From: Niastella sp966212235 | Lineage (GTDB): Bacteria; Bacteroidota; Bacteroidia; Chitinophagales; Chitinophagaceae | Assembly (NCBI GenBank): GCA_966212235.1 | Contig: CBIHPP010000006.1 | Location: forward strand, 372,001 to 436,000 | Length of the DNA stretch: 64,000 nt | Direction of reading: 5' to 3' | Shown here: positions 17,528 through 26,101 of the stretch, piece by piece | Numbering within the stretch: the stretch's first letter is position 1 | Layout: the number at the start of each line of letters is the position of its first letter | The notes under the pieces: model-generated | The model's input: only the letters and a program-made list of their open reading frames with translations | Databases searched by the model: none | What the model was told of the DNA's origin: nothing | Position numbers and translations under genes: made by a program

Positions 17528-18229
17528 TTAATCAACCCCCAGATCGTCGTGTATTTTCTTTTCCGGGGTAATTTCATGAAGCTCCAAACCGGCAATATCT
17601 GCAATAATATTATTTATTATCAATTCCATCTCTTTCCTGTTGGTTCCCTCTTCCTGAATAAGCGTTGCATAATTGTTCGATAAAACCATTTGCGTAAACC
17701 CTTTTAGGGTTTCCGGATGAAAAACAGTTCGCACCGGATCGAGGATATTTGACAGGAATACCGTTCCCAGGATCCCCAACACAGGAAGCAAATACAGCCA
17801 CCTGGTATAATCAAACACATTAACCAGCACAAGCGACCATACAAGCAATCCGGGAATGAGCATAACCCCTGTAATTCGTAATACATTAGCCCATACGGAA
17901 GGCAGCACCAGCTGCGGCAACTTTAACTGCAATTCTTTTTCCAGGTTACGATACAATAAACGCCGGTTTGTTTGGGGGAAAATATCATTCAACGAAGCAC
18001 TCAACTCAACATCATGCTTTGCTATCATGAATTTATTAATGAGTGTATACCGGAGTTTATAATACAACTGCTGCGATTTGCATCTCATACTCTGCCTACC
18101 CTGTACATTACGCCAGACTATGGTATGAATATCACCAACGGTCGTTATTTTTTCAGCTTCAAAGTTGGAAATAGTAATGCCGAATGCTTTTTCTACATTC
18201 ACCAGCATTTCTACGGAATCAAGCCCCAT
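17528..18229 (-). CDS. membrane protein with acyl-carrier-protein halves at both ends
   Basis: A 233-residue protein. The N-terminus MGLDSVEMLVNVEKAFGI looks like the second half of an acyl carrier protein, starting at the phosphopantetheine attachment motif (Ser5). An in-frame stop lies 15 codons or fewer upstream, so no longer start exists. The middle (about 120-175) has two hydrophobic helices. The C-terminus, ending ITPEKKIHDDLGVD, looks like the first half of an ACP cut exactly before the Ser. The two halves together make one ACP in circularly permuted order. Carrier activity in a membrane-bound acyl or peptidyl pathway is inferred; no ketosynthase or ligase is adjacent. A truncation artefact is possible but both halves are well conserved. 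Confidence 0.65.
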   Translation of the reverse strand: MGLDSVEMLVNVEKAFGITISNFEAEKITTVGDIHTIVWRNVQGRQSMRCKSQQLYYKLRYTLINKFMIAKHDVELSASLNDIFPQTNRRLLYRNLEKELQLKLPQLVLPSVWANVLRITGVMLIPGLLVWSLVLVNVFDYTRWLYLLPVLGILGTVFLSNILDPVRTVFHPETLKGFTQMVLSNNYATLIQEEGTNRKEMELIINNIIADIAGLELHEITPEKKIHDDLGVD

Positions 18230-18428
18230 AAGTAGTTTGGTTGTTTAAGAGTACTACTGTTTTCAAGGGAGGAAGCAATAAAGATAAAAAAATAAGCCCG
18301 CGTTCAAGGACAGGGATGAAATTTTTTATAAATTTAATCGTACAACTACACTTAGCTACCTACTCGTTTTGTAAAGGATAAGCATTTATTACTCCTCCTT
18401 GAAGTACGCGAACCTTCTGCAATACTTC

Positions 18429-18454
18429 TTATCAGGCATTTTGTAACCTGATAA
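18429..18454. promoter_or_regulatory. inverted repeat upstream of sorbosone-dehydrogenase-like gene
   Basis: TTATCAGG and its exact complement CCTGATAA are separated by 10 nt and end 29 bp before the start codon at 18484. It could be an operator or a 5'-leader hairpin; there is no T-run to make it a terminator. Confidence 0.4.
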
Positions 18455-18483
18455 TTAAATTTTTACTCATTAAACCAAAGGCC

Positions 18484-20295
18484 ATGCCTTCATCAAGTCG
18501 CCGCTACCGGACGAATCATTTGTTTTGCATATGTATACTGTTGGCTTCCTGTAACAGTCATCAACAACCAGCCCCTTTACCTGCAGGCGATCGCGATAAT
18601 GGCGGGCTCTTTTTGCCTGGGAGCTTTGAGGCGGTGGTTGTGGCAGATAGTATTGGCCGGGCAAGGCACCTCACCGTAAATACCAACGGCGACATATATG
18701 TTAAATTAACCTACAACGACATTATGCACGGCGGTGGCGGAACGGTTGGGCTACGGGATGCCAACAACGACGGCAAAGCAGACATCATTACCTATTTTGG
18801 CGATTATAAAGATGAAGGCGGTTTACCGGCAGGCATTGAAGTGTATAATGGGTATCTGTATACCTCTACCGTAAAATATATTTTCCGGAACAAACTGCAA
18901 AGCGGCGAACTGGTACCCGATAGCGAAACGGAAATGATCGTTATTGACGATGATGAAAATCTTAGAAAACACTGGCATACCGCCAAACCTTTTACGTTCG
19001 ACAGGCATGGCCATATGTATGTACCATTCGGAGCACCATCCGATGCAGCCCAGGACATAAACCTCGCAGGCCCGGCCGGTATCCCCGGCGGCAAAGGACT
19101 TGACCCCGCTCCTGACCTGGAACGGTATGCCGGCATCTGGCGGTTTGATGCTTCAAAAAAAGGACAAACCCAAAAAGATGGATATAAATACGCTACCGGC
19201 ATTCGCAGTGCTTTAGGGATCGACTGGAATCCCATGGACGATTGCCTGTATGTTGCCATGAACGGAATGGATAATTTTCACACCCGCTATCCACAGGTGT
19301 ATACTGCCTGGCAGGCAGCCGTACTCCCGGCCGAACCCTTATTAAAAGTTACCGAACATGCCGATTTCGGGTGGCCATATGCGTACTACGACCAAATACA
19401 GGGCAAAAATGTTATGCAACCAGGTTACGGTGGCGATGGTAAAATGGTGGGCCGGGCAGCTAAATTTGATGTGCCGGTATTTGGCTTTCCGGGTCACTGG
19501 GCGCCGATGGACCTGTTGTTTTATACCGGCGATCAATTTCCGGAGCGGTATAAGAAAGGCGCTTTTGTTGCCTTTCATGGTTCTACCGATCGCTCACCCT
19601 ATCCACAAGCCGGGTACATTGTATGTTTTGTTCCTTTCGACAAAGGAAAACCAACCGGCGAGTGGGAAGTTTTTGCTGATGGCTTTACCGGCGTAGATAC
19701 TGTATTCAATACCAGCGATGCTGTATACCGGCCCATGGGGCTGGCTATGGGCCCTGATGGGTCGTTGTATATTTCAGAATCTAATAAGGGCAAAATATGG
19801 CGCGTATTATATAAAGGAAATAAACACTTATTTGGAGCCGCGCAACTGGCAGCCATGGAGCAACGAAAATCACGCACCTATATTAAAACGCCGGATGAAA
19901 TAAAAGATAACCTGGGCATGGGCGGCGAAATGAATGGCCTGGTTTTGTATAATAGTTATTGCGCCGGCTGCCATCAACGCGATGGAAAAGGTGATAACAA
20001 CCGGTATCCGCCATTGGCAGGTTCCGACTGGATCATGGGTAATAAAGAGCAATTGATTAAGGTAATTTTAAACGGACAGCAAGGAGAAATTAAGGTAAAC
20101 GGTAAAACGTTTAATGGGGTAATGCCAGCCCACGGTGGATTTCTGGACGATCATGCCATTGCATCCATTGCCACTTTTATCAATAAAAGGTTTAATAAAG
20201 AGAGTAACCTGGTGTCCTCAGCGGAAGTATCGAAAATAAGAAATACCTCCACAGGTAATGGGTCAACTATGACAAGAACGAAGGTTGCGGATTAG
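18484..20295 (+). CDS. sorbosone/glucose dehydrogenase-like beta-propeller with C-terminal cytochrome c
   Basis: A 603-residue exported protein with a lipoprotein-type signal ending LLASC. Residues ~45-450 resemble the PQQ-type sorbosone/glucose dehydrogenase six-blade propeller: a PAGIEVYNGYLY segment, repeated FDRHGHMYV and GPDGSLYISE blades, and a GLDPAPDLERYAGIWRFD segment. Residues ~485-575 form a monohaem cytochrome c domain with CAGCHQ and a distal Met in NGVMPAHGG. Such proteins oxidise an aldose or related polyol in the periplasm and pass electrons to the attached haem. The next gene, a CBM9-like exported protein, starts 41 bp on and is probably cotranscribed. Substrate is not predictable. 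Confidence 0.82.
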   Translation: MPSSSRRYRTNHLFCICILLASCNSHQQPAPLPAGDRDNGGLFLPGSFEAVVVADSIGRARHLTVNTNGDIYVKLTYNDIMHGGGGTVGLRDANNDGKADIITYFGDYKDEGGLPAGIEVYNGYLYTSTVKYIFRNKLQSGELVPDSETEMIVIDDDENLRKHWHTAKPFTFDRHGHMYVPFGAPSDAAQDINLAGPAGIPGGKGLDPAPDLERYAGIWRFDASKKGQTQKDGYKYATGIRSALGIDWNPMDDCLYVAMNGMDNFHTRYPQVYTAWQAAVLPAEPLLKVTEHADFGWPYAYYDQIQGKNVMQPGYGGDGKMVGRAAKFDVPVFGFPGHWAPMDLLFYTGDQFPERYKKGAFVAFHGSTDRSPYPQAGYIVCFVPFDKGKPTGEWEVFADGFTGVDTVFNTSDAVYRPMGLAMGPDGSLYISESNKGKIWRVLYKGNKHLFGAAQLAAMEQRKSRTYIKTPDEIKDNLGMGGEMNGLVLYNSYCAGCHQRDGKGDNNRYPPLAGSDWIMGNKEQLIKVILNGQQGEIKVNGKTFNGVMPAHGGFLDDHAIASIATFINKRFNKESNLVSSAEVSKIRNTSTGNGSTMTRTKVAD

Positions 20296-20335
20296 GCGAA
20301 AACGAAGACATCAAACTTTATTTATATTACATGCC

Positions 20336-21034
20336 ATGAAGCTATACGTTTTCATTCTGGTTATAGCAGGTTCCTTCCTGACCACCGTTTATGCACATGC
20401 ACAAACATATCACGTTAAAAAAATCCCGGGCAACGTAATGCGAATAACCGGCAGGGGTGATCATAAAGCATGGAACAACGCTAATATACTTACTGATTTT
20501 TCTTATCCCTGGGAAACGGAAAAAGCGCCCGCTACTTCCTTTTCGGCCCTGTGGGATGGGGAATGGTTGTATTGTTTATACCATGTAAAAGACGACTCCG
20601 TGATCACCCTGGTAAAGAAAAACGACAAGATAGAAGTGGGAGCATCAGACCGGGTAGAGATCTTTATGACCCGCGATGTTGCCATGACGCCCTACTATTG
20701 CCTTGAGATGGACGCAACAGCCAGGGTACTTGATTACAGGGCCTCGTATTACCGCAAAATGGATTATACCTGGCAATGGCCGCACAAACAATTCATCATA
20801 AAAACAGCCGCGCGTAAAGATGGATATATTGTGGAAATAGCCATCAGTATAAAGTCGCTGAAAGACCTGGAATTGCTTCAAAACAAGCAAATACGGGCCG
20901 GGTTATTCAGGGCAGAATGTAAAAGCATCCGGAATGGTAAGGCCGATCTACGTTGGATCAGTTGGATAAAGCCAAATTCTGCAAGGCCGGATTTTCATAT
21001 TCCTTCGGCATTTGGCGTTTTGGTATTGGAGTGA
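20336..21034 (+). CDS. CBM9-like exported carbohydrate-binding protein
   Basis: The protein is 232 residues from the ATG at 20336, where MKLYVFILVIAGSFLTTVYAHAQ forms a good signal peptide (its core is LYVFILVIAGSFLTTVYA). The mature region is a beta-sandwich of the DOMON/CBM9 type with WNNANILTDFSYPW, ALWDGEWLYCLYHVKDDS and a C-terminal FHIPSAFGVLVLE. CBM9-like domains bind cellobiose-like sugars or haem in secreted redox proteins. Following the dehydrogenase/cytochrome gene in the same direction, it may supply the sugar or haem-binding partner. It ends 9 bp before a convergent small lipoprotein gene. Confidence 0.75.
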   Translation: MKLYVFILVIAGSFLTTVYAHAQTYHVKKIPGNVMRITGRGDHKAWNNANILTDFSYPWETEKAPATSFSALWDGEWLYCLYHVKDDSVITLVKKNDKIEVGASDRVEIFMTRDVAMTPYYCLEMDATARVLDYRASYYRKMDYTWQWPHKQFIIKTAARKDGYIVEIAISIKSLKDLELLQNKQIRAGLFRAECKSIRNGKADLRWISWIKPNSARPDFHIPSAFGVLVLE

Positions 21035-21043
21035 TATACCTGG

Positions 21044-21349
21044 TTAAATAATAGTATGAAGTAGTTGGCCGCTGCTGTTTACATGCCGGGCGTACAAAAT
21101 TTTATCGACATAGCCTATATATACAGCCGTACCGTCGCTCAGGTTATAGTAATAAATATGAATGCCGCTGCCTCTATCTCCATCCGGCTCCCCGAACAAA
21201 GCTACTATATCATTATACTTCAGATCAGCTGTCAGGTTGTAATTAAAATATTCAATGGAATCTTTATCAGTTGGGGTGGTATTGGTGCTTTTTGAACAAT
21301 ACATGAAGAACATGGCGGCTAATAATATGGAAAACAGAATTTTTCTCAT
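21044..21349 (-). CDS. small lipoprotein, unknown function
   Basis: A 101-residue protein with a lipoprotein signal (MRKILFSILLAAMFFMYC, acylated Cys at 18). The mature part of about 80 residues contains LKYNDIVALFGEPDGD and ends with a VDKILYARHV strand. The LFGEPD motif recalls the SmpA/OmlA (BamE-like) fold, where a G-x-P turn follows the first helix. That resemblance is weak. It probably faces the periplasm. It is the last gene before the aminotransferase and shares no operon that I can define. Confidence 0.6.
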   Translation of the reverse strand: MRKILFSILLAAMFFMYCSKSTNTTPTDKDSIEYFNYNLTADLKYNDIVALFGEPDGDRGSGIHIYYYNLSDGTAVYIGYVDKILYARHVNSSGQLLHTII

Positions 21350-21484
21350 ACGGCTTGTTGGTTAAAATGAAAGTATACCTATTCAAATTTAATAAAATAA
21401 AAGCATAATCCTACTTTCCTCAACCTAACTGTCAGGCCTATGACATGATATTATAAATTATCAAAATACCAGGTACTGGTACGC

Positions 21485-22594
21485 CTACAACTTATTCTCT
21501 GCAATAGCCTGACTAACATGCAGCAAGCCCTGTTCAAAGGCAGCTTTGCCCGGCCAGCCAAAGCCAATGCGCATATACGAGTCGGGCATGGCAAACCAAT
21601 GGCCGGGGCCTGGCATGGTTTTATACTTTTGTAAAAGCGTTTGGTAAAAGCCGGCAATATCTATTGCTTCCGGATGTTTAAAGCGGGGAAAGCAAACGAC
21701 CCCGCCTTGCGGCAGTATATATTCCAGACTGGTTTCCTGCTGCAGCCAGGCACACAGGCTGTGAAAATTCTCCAGCGCTTTTCGATTGATCGCCGGAGCA
21801 AATTGTTCTTTCTTAAGGTAAAACTGATAGGCTACTTCTTCATCCAGCACCGCATTGCTGATGTATATCATTTCTTTGGCTGCCAGAAATTGCTCCATCA
21901 ATGGTTCGTCTTGCGTTATGATCCACCCCATTCTTAACCCTGGCAAGCCGTAGGCTTTTGATAATGATGATACGCTGATCACCTTTTTATTGAATGAGGC
22001 CACTACAGGGTAGGGGGTTTTAAAACAGGTGTCGCGGTAAGTTTCATCAACCAGCAGATAAATATTCTTTTTTTCAACTATAGCTATCAATGCCTGTAAT
22101 TCATCCTGCGTCATTACCATGCCGGTAGGATTATGCGGGGTAGTTATACTGATGAGCCTGGTTGCCGGCGTTATAGCTGCTTCAATAGTCTGGATATTGA
22201 TCCGCCAGTTATCTTCCAGTCGCAGATCGATGTAGCTGATAGAACAACCAATGGTTACCGGTACTTCAATATTGGTAGCATAATTGGGCCTGATCACTAT
22301 TAAATGATCCTGTGGGGTAAGCAGGGCGGTATTAATGATGAACAAGGCGCCCGCTGCGCCATTGGTAAGCAATACCTGGTCCTGGTGTAAAGCACCTGCA
22401 TCAGCGGCTATCATTTGCCTGAGCAATATATTACCCCGGTGGGGAATATATTCGAGTTTCAGATCGCCCAGCTGTACATTCAGTTCACCAAAAGTTAACT
22501 CCGATACCGAACTTTCAGCAAGGTTATACAAAATGGTATCGTACCCTTTTTCTTCGGGCGATTCCTTCTCGATAGGCATTCGTTTATACAGCAT
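21485..22594 (-). CDS. PLP-dependent aminotransferase, class I/II
   Basis: A 369-residue fold-type I aminotransferase. Motifs in order: NGAAGALFIIN (cofactor phosphate region), PHNPTGMV with the PLP-pyridine Asn, DETYRD with the Asp that contacts the pyridine nitrogen, and SLSKAYGLPG with the Schiff-base Lys (around residue 230). A C-terminal MRIGFGWPG contains the substrate carboxylate Arg. It is shorter than most aspartate-type enzymes (about 390). The amino-acid substrate cannot be assigned from sequence. It is not part of a biosynthetic operon; its neighbours are a lipoprotein and a DinB protein. Confidence 0.9.
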   Translation of the reverse strand: MLYKRMPIEKESPEEKGYDTILYNLAESSVSELTFGELNVQLGDLKLEYIPHRGNILLRQMIAADAGALHQDQVLLTNGAAGALFIINTALLTPQDHLIVIRPNYATNIEVPVTIGCSISYIDLRLEDNWRINIQTIEAAITPATRLISITTPHNPTGMVMTQDELQALIAIVEKKNIYLLVDETYRDTCFKTPYPVVASFNKKVISVSSLSKAYGLPGLRMGWIITQDEPLMEQFLAAKEMIYISNAVLDEEVAYQFYLKKEQFAPAINRKALENFHSLCAWLQQETSLEYILPQGGVVCFPRFKHPEAIDIAGFYQTLLQKYKTMPGPGHWFAMPDSYMRIGFGWPGKAAFEQGLLHVSQAIAENKL

Positions 22595-22635
22595 AAGCAG
22601 GCGATTGATTCACGCCTGCTAAAATACCTGTTTTC

Positions 22636-23142
22636 CTAGACGCCTACCAGCTTTTCACTAATATGTTTTACCTGGTTGGTATGGCGTTGGGTGTGAAAGA
22701 TTACGAATGCAATCAACTCAAGCCGGGTGGGTTTGCCAAATATGGGCATGTGACAGGTTGCGGTCAAATCCAATGTTTGTATGGCTTTGCCCAGCTGTTC
22801 CCGGCCGGTTTTAAACGCGGCGATCAGGCTGTCTTTATCATGCGTTTCGGCCGCCGGAATAATAAATTCAGGCGCTGGCAGCCTGGTAGTAAAATCTAAA
22901 AATATGGAGCGCAGTTTATCTACCCCTGCATCGGGCGGCCTGTTGGTTGGCTGTACAGGCCCGTTGAGCGCCTGAATCATGGCACTGTCCGATTTACACA
23001 GGTGTTCCGTTACCTGGGCAGCCGTCCAGCTGCCCGTAAACGGAACGGTATTTATTTCATCCTGGCTTAAGGCGGCAGCCAGATCTATGTATGAATTGGT
23101 TGCCGCTTCAAATTCCTGTAATAGTTCTGCGGGTGATTTCAT
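22636..23142 (-). CDS. DinB family protein
   Basis: A 168-residue DinB_2-type four-helix protein. Possible metal ligands are His in AAQVTEHLCKSD and the C-terminal pair in FHTQRHTNQVKHI. Several relatives are metal-dependent thiol transferases or uncharacterised stress proteins. It is followed in the same direction by nothing close; the VOC gene upstream ends 31 bp before its start, so the two may be cotranscribed. Confidence 0.87.
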   Translation of the reverse strand: MKSPAELLQEFEAATNSYIDLAAALSQDEINTVPFTGSWTAAQVTEHLCKSDSAMIQALNGPVQPTNRPPDAGVDKLRSIFLDFTTRLPAPEFIIPAAETHDKDSLIAAFKTGREQLGKAIQTLDLTATCHMPIFGKPTRLELIAFVIFHTQRHTNQVKHISEKLVGV

Positions 23143-23172
23143 AAATCCAGGTTTTACGGGTAAACCGTTATA

Positions 23173-23598
23173 TTATTTTTGATTGGTATCAACGTTTATC
23201 ATCCAGTGAATGCCAAACTTGTCTACAAACATACCAAAATACGCGCCCCAAAAAGCATCGGCCATTGGCATGACCACATTGCCACCAGTTGATAATCCGC
23301 TGAATAATTTATCGGCCTCTTCTTTGGTATCAGGGTGCAGGCTGATGTTAACATTATTACCCACAATGACCTTACCCATATGTTCGGGCGCATCGCTGCC
23401 CATTAACACATTCCCACCTTTAATTGGCAGTGAGATATGCATGATCTTGTTCCACTCACTCTCGGGCCCCCGGTATTCTTCTGGCATATCCTTAAACCGG
23501 CCAACCATGGCGAACTCTCCACCAAATACCGATTTGTAAAAGTTGAATGCTTCTTCGGTGTTACCGTTAAAGTTCAAGTAAGGATTCATTGATGGCAT
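23173..23598 (-). CDS. VOC family (PhnB/glyoxalase-like) protein
   Basis: A 141-residue protein of the vicinal oxygen chelate fold, PhnB-like subgroup: MNPYLNFNGNTEEAFNFYK at the start, FKDMPEEYRGPESEWNKIMH in the middle (core PEEYRG), and FWGAYFGMFVDKFGIHWMIN at the end (core DKFGIHWMI). PhnB-like proteins often lack the full metal-ligand set and their substrates are unknown. Homologues in Bacteroidota are usually encoded near DinB and AHSA1 genes, as here. Probably an operon with the DinB gene downstream. Confidence 0.88.
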   Translation of the reverse strand: MPSMNPYLNFNGNTEEAFNFYKSVFGGEFAMVGRFKDMPEEYRGPESEWNKIMHISLPIKGGNVLMGSDAPEHMGKVIVGNNVNISLHPDTKEEADKLFSGLSTGGNVVMPMADAFWGAYFGMFVDKFGIHWMINVDTNQK

Positions 23599-23711
23599 TG
23601 TCTTTTATTTTAAATGTTTGAAAATATTGATCAGCGGAACGCTTTGGGGGCTTTGCAGCTATTCAATAGTTTGCTGCAAAACCATTGCCAGAGCCAGGGA
23701 ATCACAATTAC

Positions 23712-23921
23712 TTAATCGAGCACAGCGCACAGAAACCCTTTTTCCATGACAAGGGTCATTACTTTTTCTATTCGCAGGTTACTGCCTTCTACCCGCAGCA
23801 CTTTATCGCAATCATCCAGGTCAAAATTTATTTTACTGTCCGGAAAGTGCCGCCGTAATAAAGCAACCAGTTTTTGAGCTTCTGAAAACTCCTGTACATT
23901 CGTTTTGAAAACCTCAACCAT
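23712..23921 (-). CDS. small HMA-like protein, unknown function
   Basis: The protein is 69 residues from the ATG at 23921 (MVEVFKTNVQEFSEAQKL). The pattern beta-alpha-beta-beta-alpha with FPDSKINFDLDDCDKVLRVEG resembles the heavy-metal-associated (HMA) fold, but the CxxC metal motif is absent. Similar tiny proteins occur in Bacteroidota near transporters and regulators. Its role is unknown. An earlier ATG would add nine basic residues and is less likely. Confidence 0.6.
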   Translation of the reverse strand: MVEVFKTNVQEFSEAQKLVALLRRHFPDSKINFDLDDCDKVLRVEGSNLRIEKVMTLVMEKGFLCAVLD

Positions 23922-24327
23922 AGTGCTTTTTTTATACTGATTGTACAATTATAGTTAATCACAGTTGCTATGAGACCGTAACTTTTTTAGTACAAAACAT
24001 ACTTTCTCAGCTTTCCCGTTAACCACTAACAGCCTGCCTCAATCGTATTTCAAAAGTACATTGGCTTATGGAATTTAAAAGGGTGTAATTGCGACCAATT
24101 GAGGGGTGTAACACGACAAGATCTATGATCTGTAATACCTTACCGTGCCGGTTTGCGGCTTTTTGCCAGTGAACTTATTGCCACAATTGTTTTCTATCTT
24201 TAGCAAGGGGAAAGCTACCATAAAAGTTTATTATCATGTCCTTAACTTTTCGCAGTTTGTCATGGTATTATCCTTGTCCGTCGGAACCAACGGACAGGAG
24301 GTGAAAAACATTAAATAAATTACAGGA
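23922..24327. other. intergenic region with short hairpin
   Basis: About 400 bp between the HMA-like gene and the divergent DJ-1/AraC regulator. It holds a 7-bp hairpin (TGTCCGT against ACGGACA, around 24275-24297) about 30 bp upstream of the regulator start, possibly a leader element. A 22-codon frame starting at 24236 is too short to trust. Confidence 0.4.
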
Positions 24328-25314
24328 ATGAAACACGTTTCGATACTTATTCCGCAAGGACATACCAGCCTCGTGAATATAGAAGGAACGCACCAGATAC
24401 TTTCTGAAGTAAACACGCTGCGTACCGGGATGGGCAAGGCTCCTTTGTTTGACATTCAGTTGGTTGGGTTATCGAAGGCAACCAGTCAACGGGAGGGACT
24501 TTTTACCATAAAAACAGATTGCCTGTTGCATGAAGTGACAAAGACCGACCTTATCATCATTCCTGCCATTCATGGTAATTTTCAAAAAATTGTGGAGAAC
24601 AACCAGGCTTTCATTCCCTGGATCCTGCAACAATTCAATAACGGCGCCGAAGTGGCCAGTCTTTGTATTGGTTCTTTTTTTCTGGCAGCAACCGGTCTCT
24701 TAACAGGAAAGCAGTGTGCCACGCATTGGCGTTTCGCCAATGAATTCAGGGCCATGTACCCTGATGTGGAATTGGTAGACGACAAGATCATTACCGACGA
24801 TGAAGGCATTTATACAAGCGGCGGGGCCTATTCTTTTATGAACCTGCTGGTTTATATGATAGAAAAATATGCCGGCCGGGATACTGCCATTCTTATTTCG
24901 AAGGCATTTATGATTGATATTGACCGTACGACGCAATCGCCTTTTATCATTTTCCAGGGACAAAAAGCCCACGAAGATGAAACCATAAAGAAAGCACAGG
25001 AGTATATTGAAAAGAATTTCGAAGAAAAAATAACGGTGGAACAGCTGGCCGGTACATTTGCCGTAGGCCGCCGCAGCCTGGAACGCCGGTTTAAAAAAGC
25101 CACCTGCAATACCGTAACGGAATACATTCAACGGGTTAAAATAGAGGCCGCCAAAAAGGACTTTGAAACCGGCAGAAAGAATGTACTCGAGGTAATGTAT
25201 GATGTTGGCTACAGTGACGTAAAGGCCTTCCGAAGCATCTTCAAGAAGATCACCGGGCTTTCTCCCATAGAATACCGTAACAAATACAACAAGGAATTGG
25301 TGGTAATTGATTAG
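24328..25314 (+). CDS. GlxA-like transcriptional regulator (DJ-1/PfpI plus AraC HTH)
   Basis: A 328-residue regulator. Residues ~1-190 form a DJ-1/PfpI-type domain (SILIPQGHTSLVNIEG; ASLCIGSFFLAATGLL, where the Cys sits at the nucleophile elbow; CATHWRFANEF). Residues ~215-320 form an AraC-type double helix-turn-helix with RRSLERRFKKAT and a closing PIEYRNKYNKE. GlxA-type regulators sense small molecules through the N-terminal domain. The target genes are not obvious: nothing downstream is on the same strand, and the ArsR gene that follows is convergent. Confidence 0.93.
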   Translation: MKHVSILIPQGHTSLVNIEGTHQILSEVNTLRTGMGKAPLFDIQLVGLSKATSQREGLFTIKTDCLLHEVTKTDLIIIPAIHGNFQKIVENNQAFIPWILQQFNNGAEVASLCIGSFFLAATGLLTGKQCATHWRFANEFRAMYPDVELVDDKIITDDEGIYTSGGAYSFMNLLVYMIEKYAGRDTAILISKAFMIDIDRTTQSPFIIFQGQKAHEDETIKKAQEYIEKNFEEKITVEQLAGTFAVGRRSLERRFKKATCNTVTEYIQRVKIEAAKKDFETGRKNVLEVMYDVGYSDVKAFRSIFKKITGLSPIEYRNKYNKELVVID

Positions 25315-25318
25315 CCTG

Positions 25319-25402
25319 CTTAACGCTTAACGCCTAATGCTTAACGCTAAATACACCTTGCGCACCGCGTTTTGCGTTCCGCGTTGAGCGTTTTGCGTTC
25401 CC
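25319..25402. repeat. AACGC/GCGTT-rich inverted repeat
   Basis: A block of repeated AACGC units (25319-25349) faces a block of GCGTT units (25367-25402), giving a long imperfect palindrome just after the DJ-1/AraC regulator gene. GCGTTTTGCGTT and TTCCGCGTT recur at 30144-30184. It may be a dispersed intergenic repeat and could also end transcription. Confidence 0.8.
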
Positions 25403-25439
25403 AAATGCGTTTACCCAACACAGCGCTTAGGACCAGCCA

Positions 25440-25778
25440 TCACTTCCTTTTACCAGGCTTTTTCTTACCTGTCTCCAGTTCATCGAAGTAATTTTCGAGG
25501 TTATCGAAACGCTCTGTCCATACCTTCCGGTATTGTTCTACCCAGGTAGAAACCTCGTCCAGCTTCTCGAGGCGGGCTTCACAATACCGTTCGCGGCCAA
25601 ATTGGGTAATGACCACTAACCCGCATTCAGTAAGCATTTTAATGTGTTTATAGATGGCGGCGCGGCTTACTTCAAAGTTCTCGGCCACAGCATTTACGTT
25701 CAATGGGTGGTGGGCGATCATGTTAATGATCTCCCGCCGGGTGGGGTCGGCAATTGCCTGAAATACGTCTCTACGCAT
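25440..25778 (-). CDS. ArsR-type winged-helix regulator
   Basis: A 112-residue winged-helix repressor. It starts MRRDVFQAIADPTRREI; the helix-turn-helix is VNAVAENFEVSRAAIYKHIK, and the wing contains QFGRERYCEARLEKL. No Cys/His metal-binding set is visible, so it is probably not metal-sensing; it belongs to the group usually paired with SRPBCC/AHSA1 proteins. The paralogue at 47502-47822 shares its N-terminal 15 residues almost exactly, and both genes have the same upstream operator motif. There is no AHSA1 partner here, and the gene seems to stand alone. Confidence 0.92.
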   Translation of the reverse strand: MRRDVFQAIADPTRREIINMIAHHPLNVNAVAENFEVSRAAIYKHIKMLTECGLVVITQFGRERYCEARLEKLDEVSTWVEQYRKVWTERFDNLENYFDELETGKKKPGKRK

Positions 25779-25789
25779 ATAATAAATAG

Positions 25790-25830
25790 GAAACCTTTAG
25801 GTTGCAAATATAATGCAACCCAAAGGTTGC
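25790..25830 (-). promoter_or_regulatory. ArsR operator pair
   Basis: Two palindromes lie just upstream of the ArsR start: GCAACCCAAAGGTTGC (25815-25830) and GAAACCTTTAGGTTGC (25790-25805), with centres 25 bp apart. The core is GCAACC-N4-GGTTGC. Autorepression is the likely role, since the same motif precedes the paralogous gene at 47502-47822. Confidence 0.7.
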
Positions 25831-26101
25831 ACAAATAAATTATAATAAATACAGGGCGCAAATGGGGGTAATCATAAAAAAGGTGTCTTATGTTTGCAGT
25901 GTGTTAGTTAATTTCACATAGGGAAAAAGCTCTTGAACAGGTGAGGAACAGAAGGTTTTTAACAGTTGAATATTTCGTTAATTCGTATTGTTATCTATAA
26001 ATTTTATATATTCACAAATAGGTTTGGTGCTAATGGATACTTCAGGCACCACATAAAATCAAACAAAAGCTTCATTATTCACATTTAAATTTTAAAACAC
26101 T
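25831..26101. other. SWIB promoter region
   Basis: AT-rich DNA upstream of the SWIB gene that should contain its promoter. No exact Bacteroidota promoter pair and no further gene were seen. Confidence 0.4.

Noticed and set aside
24236..24304. 22-codon leader frame upstream of the DJ-1/AraC regulator
   Set aside because: Too short and no peptide repeat or amino-acid bias to suggest attenuation.
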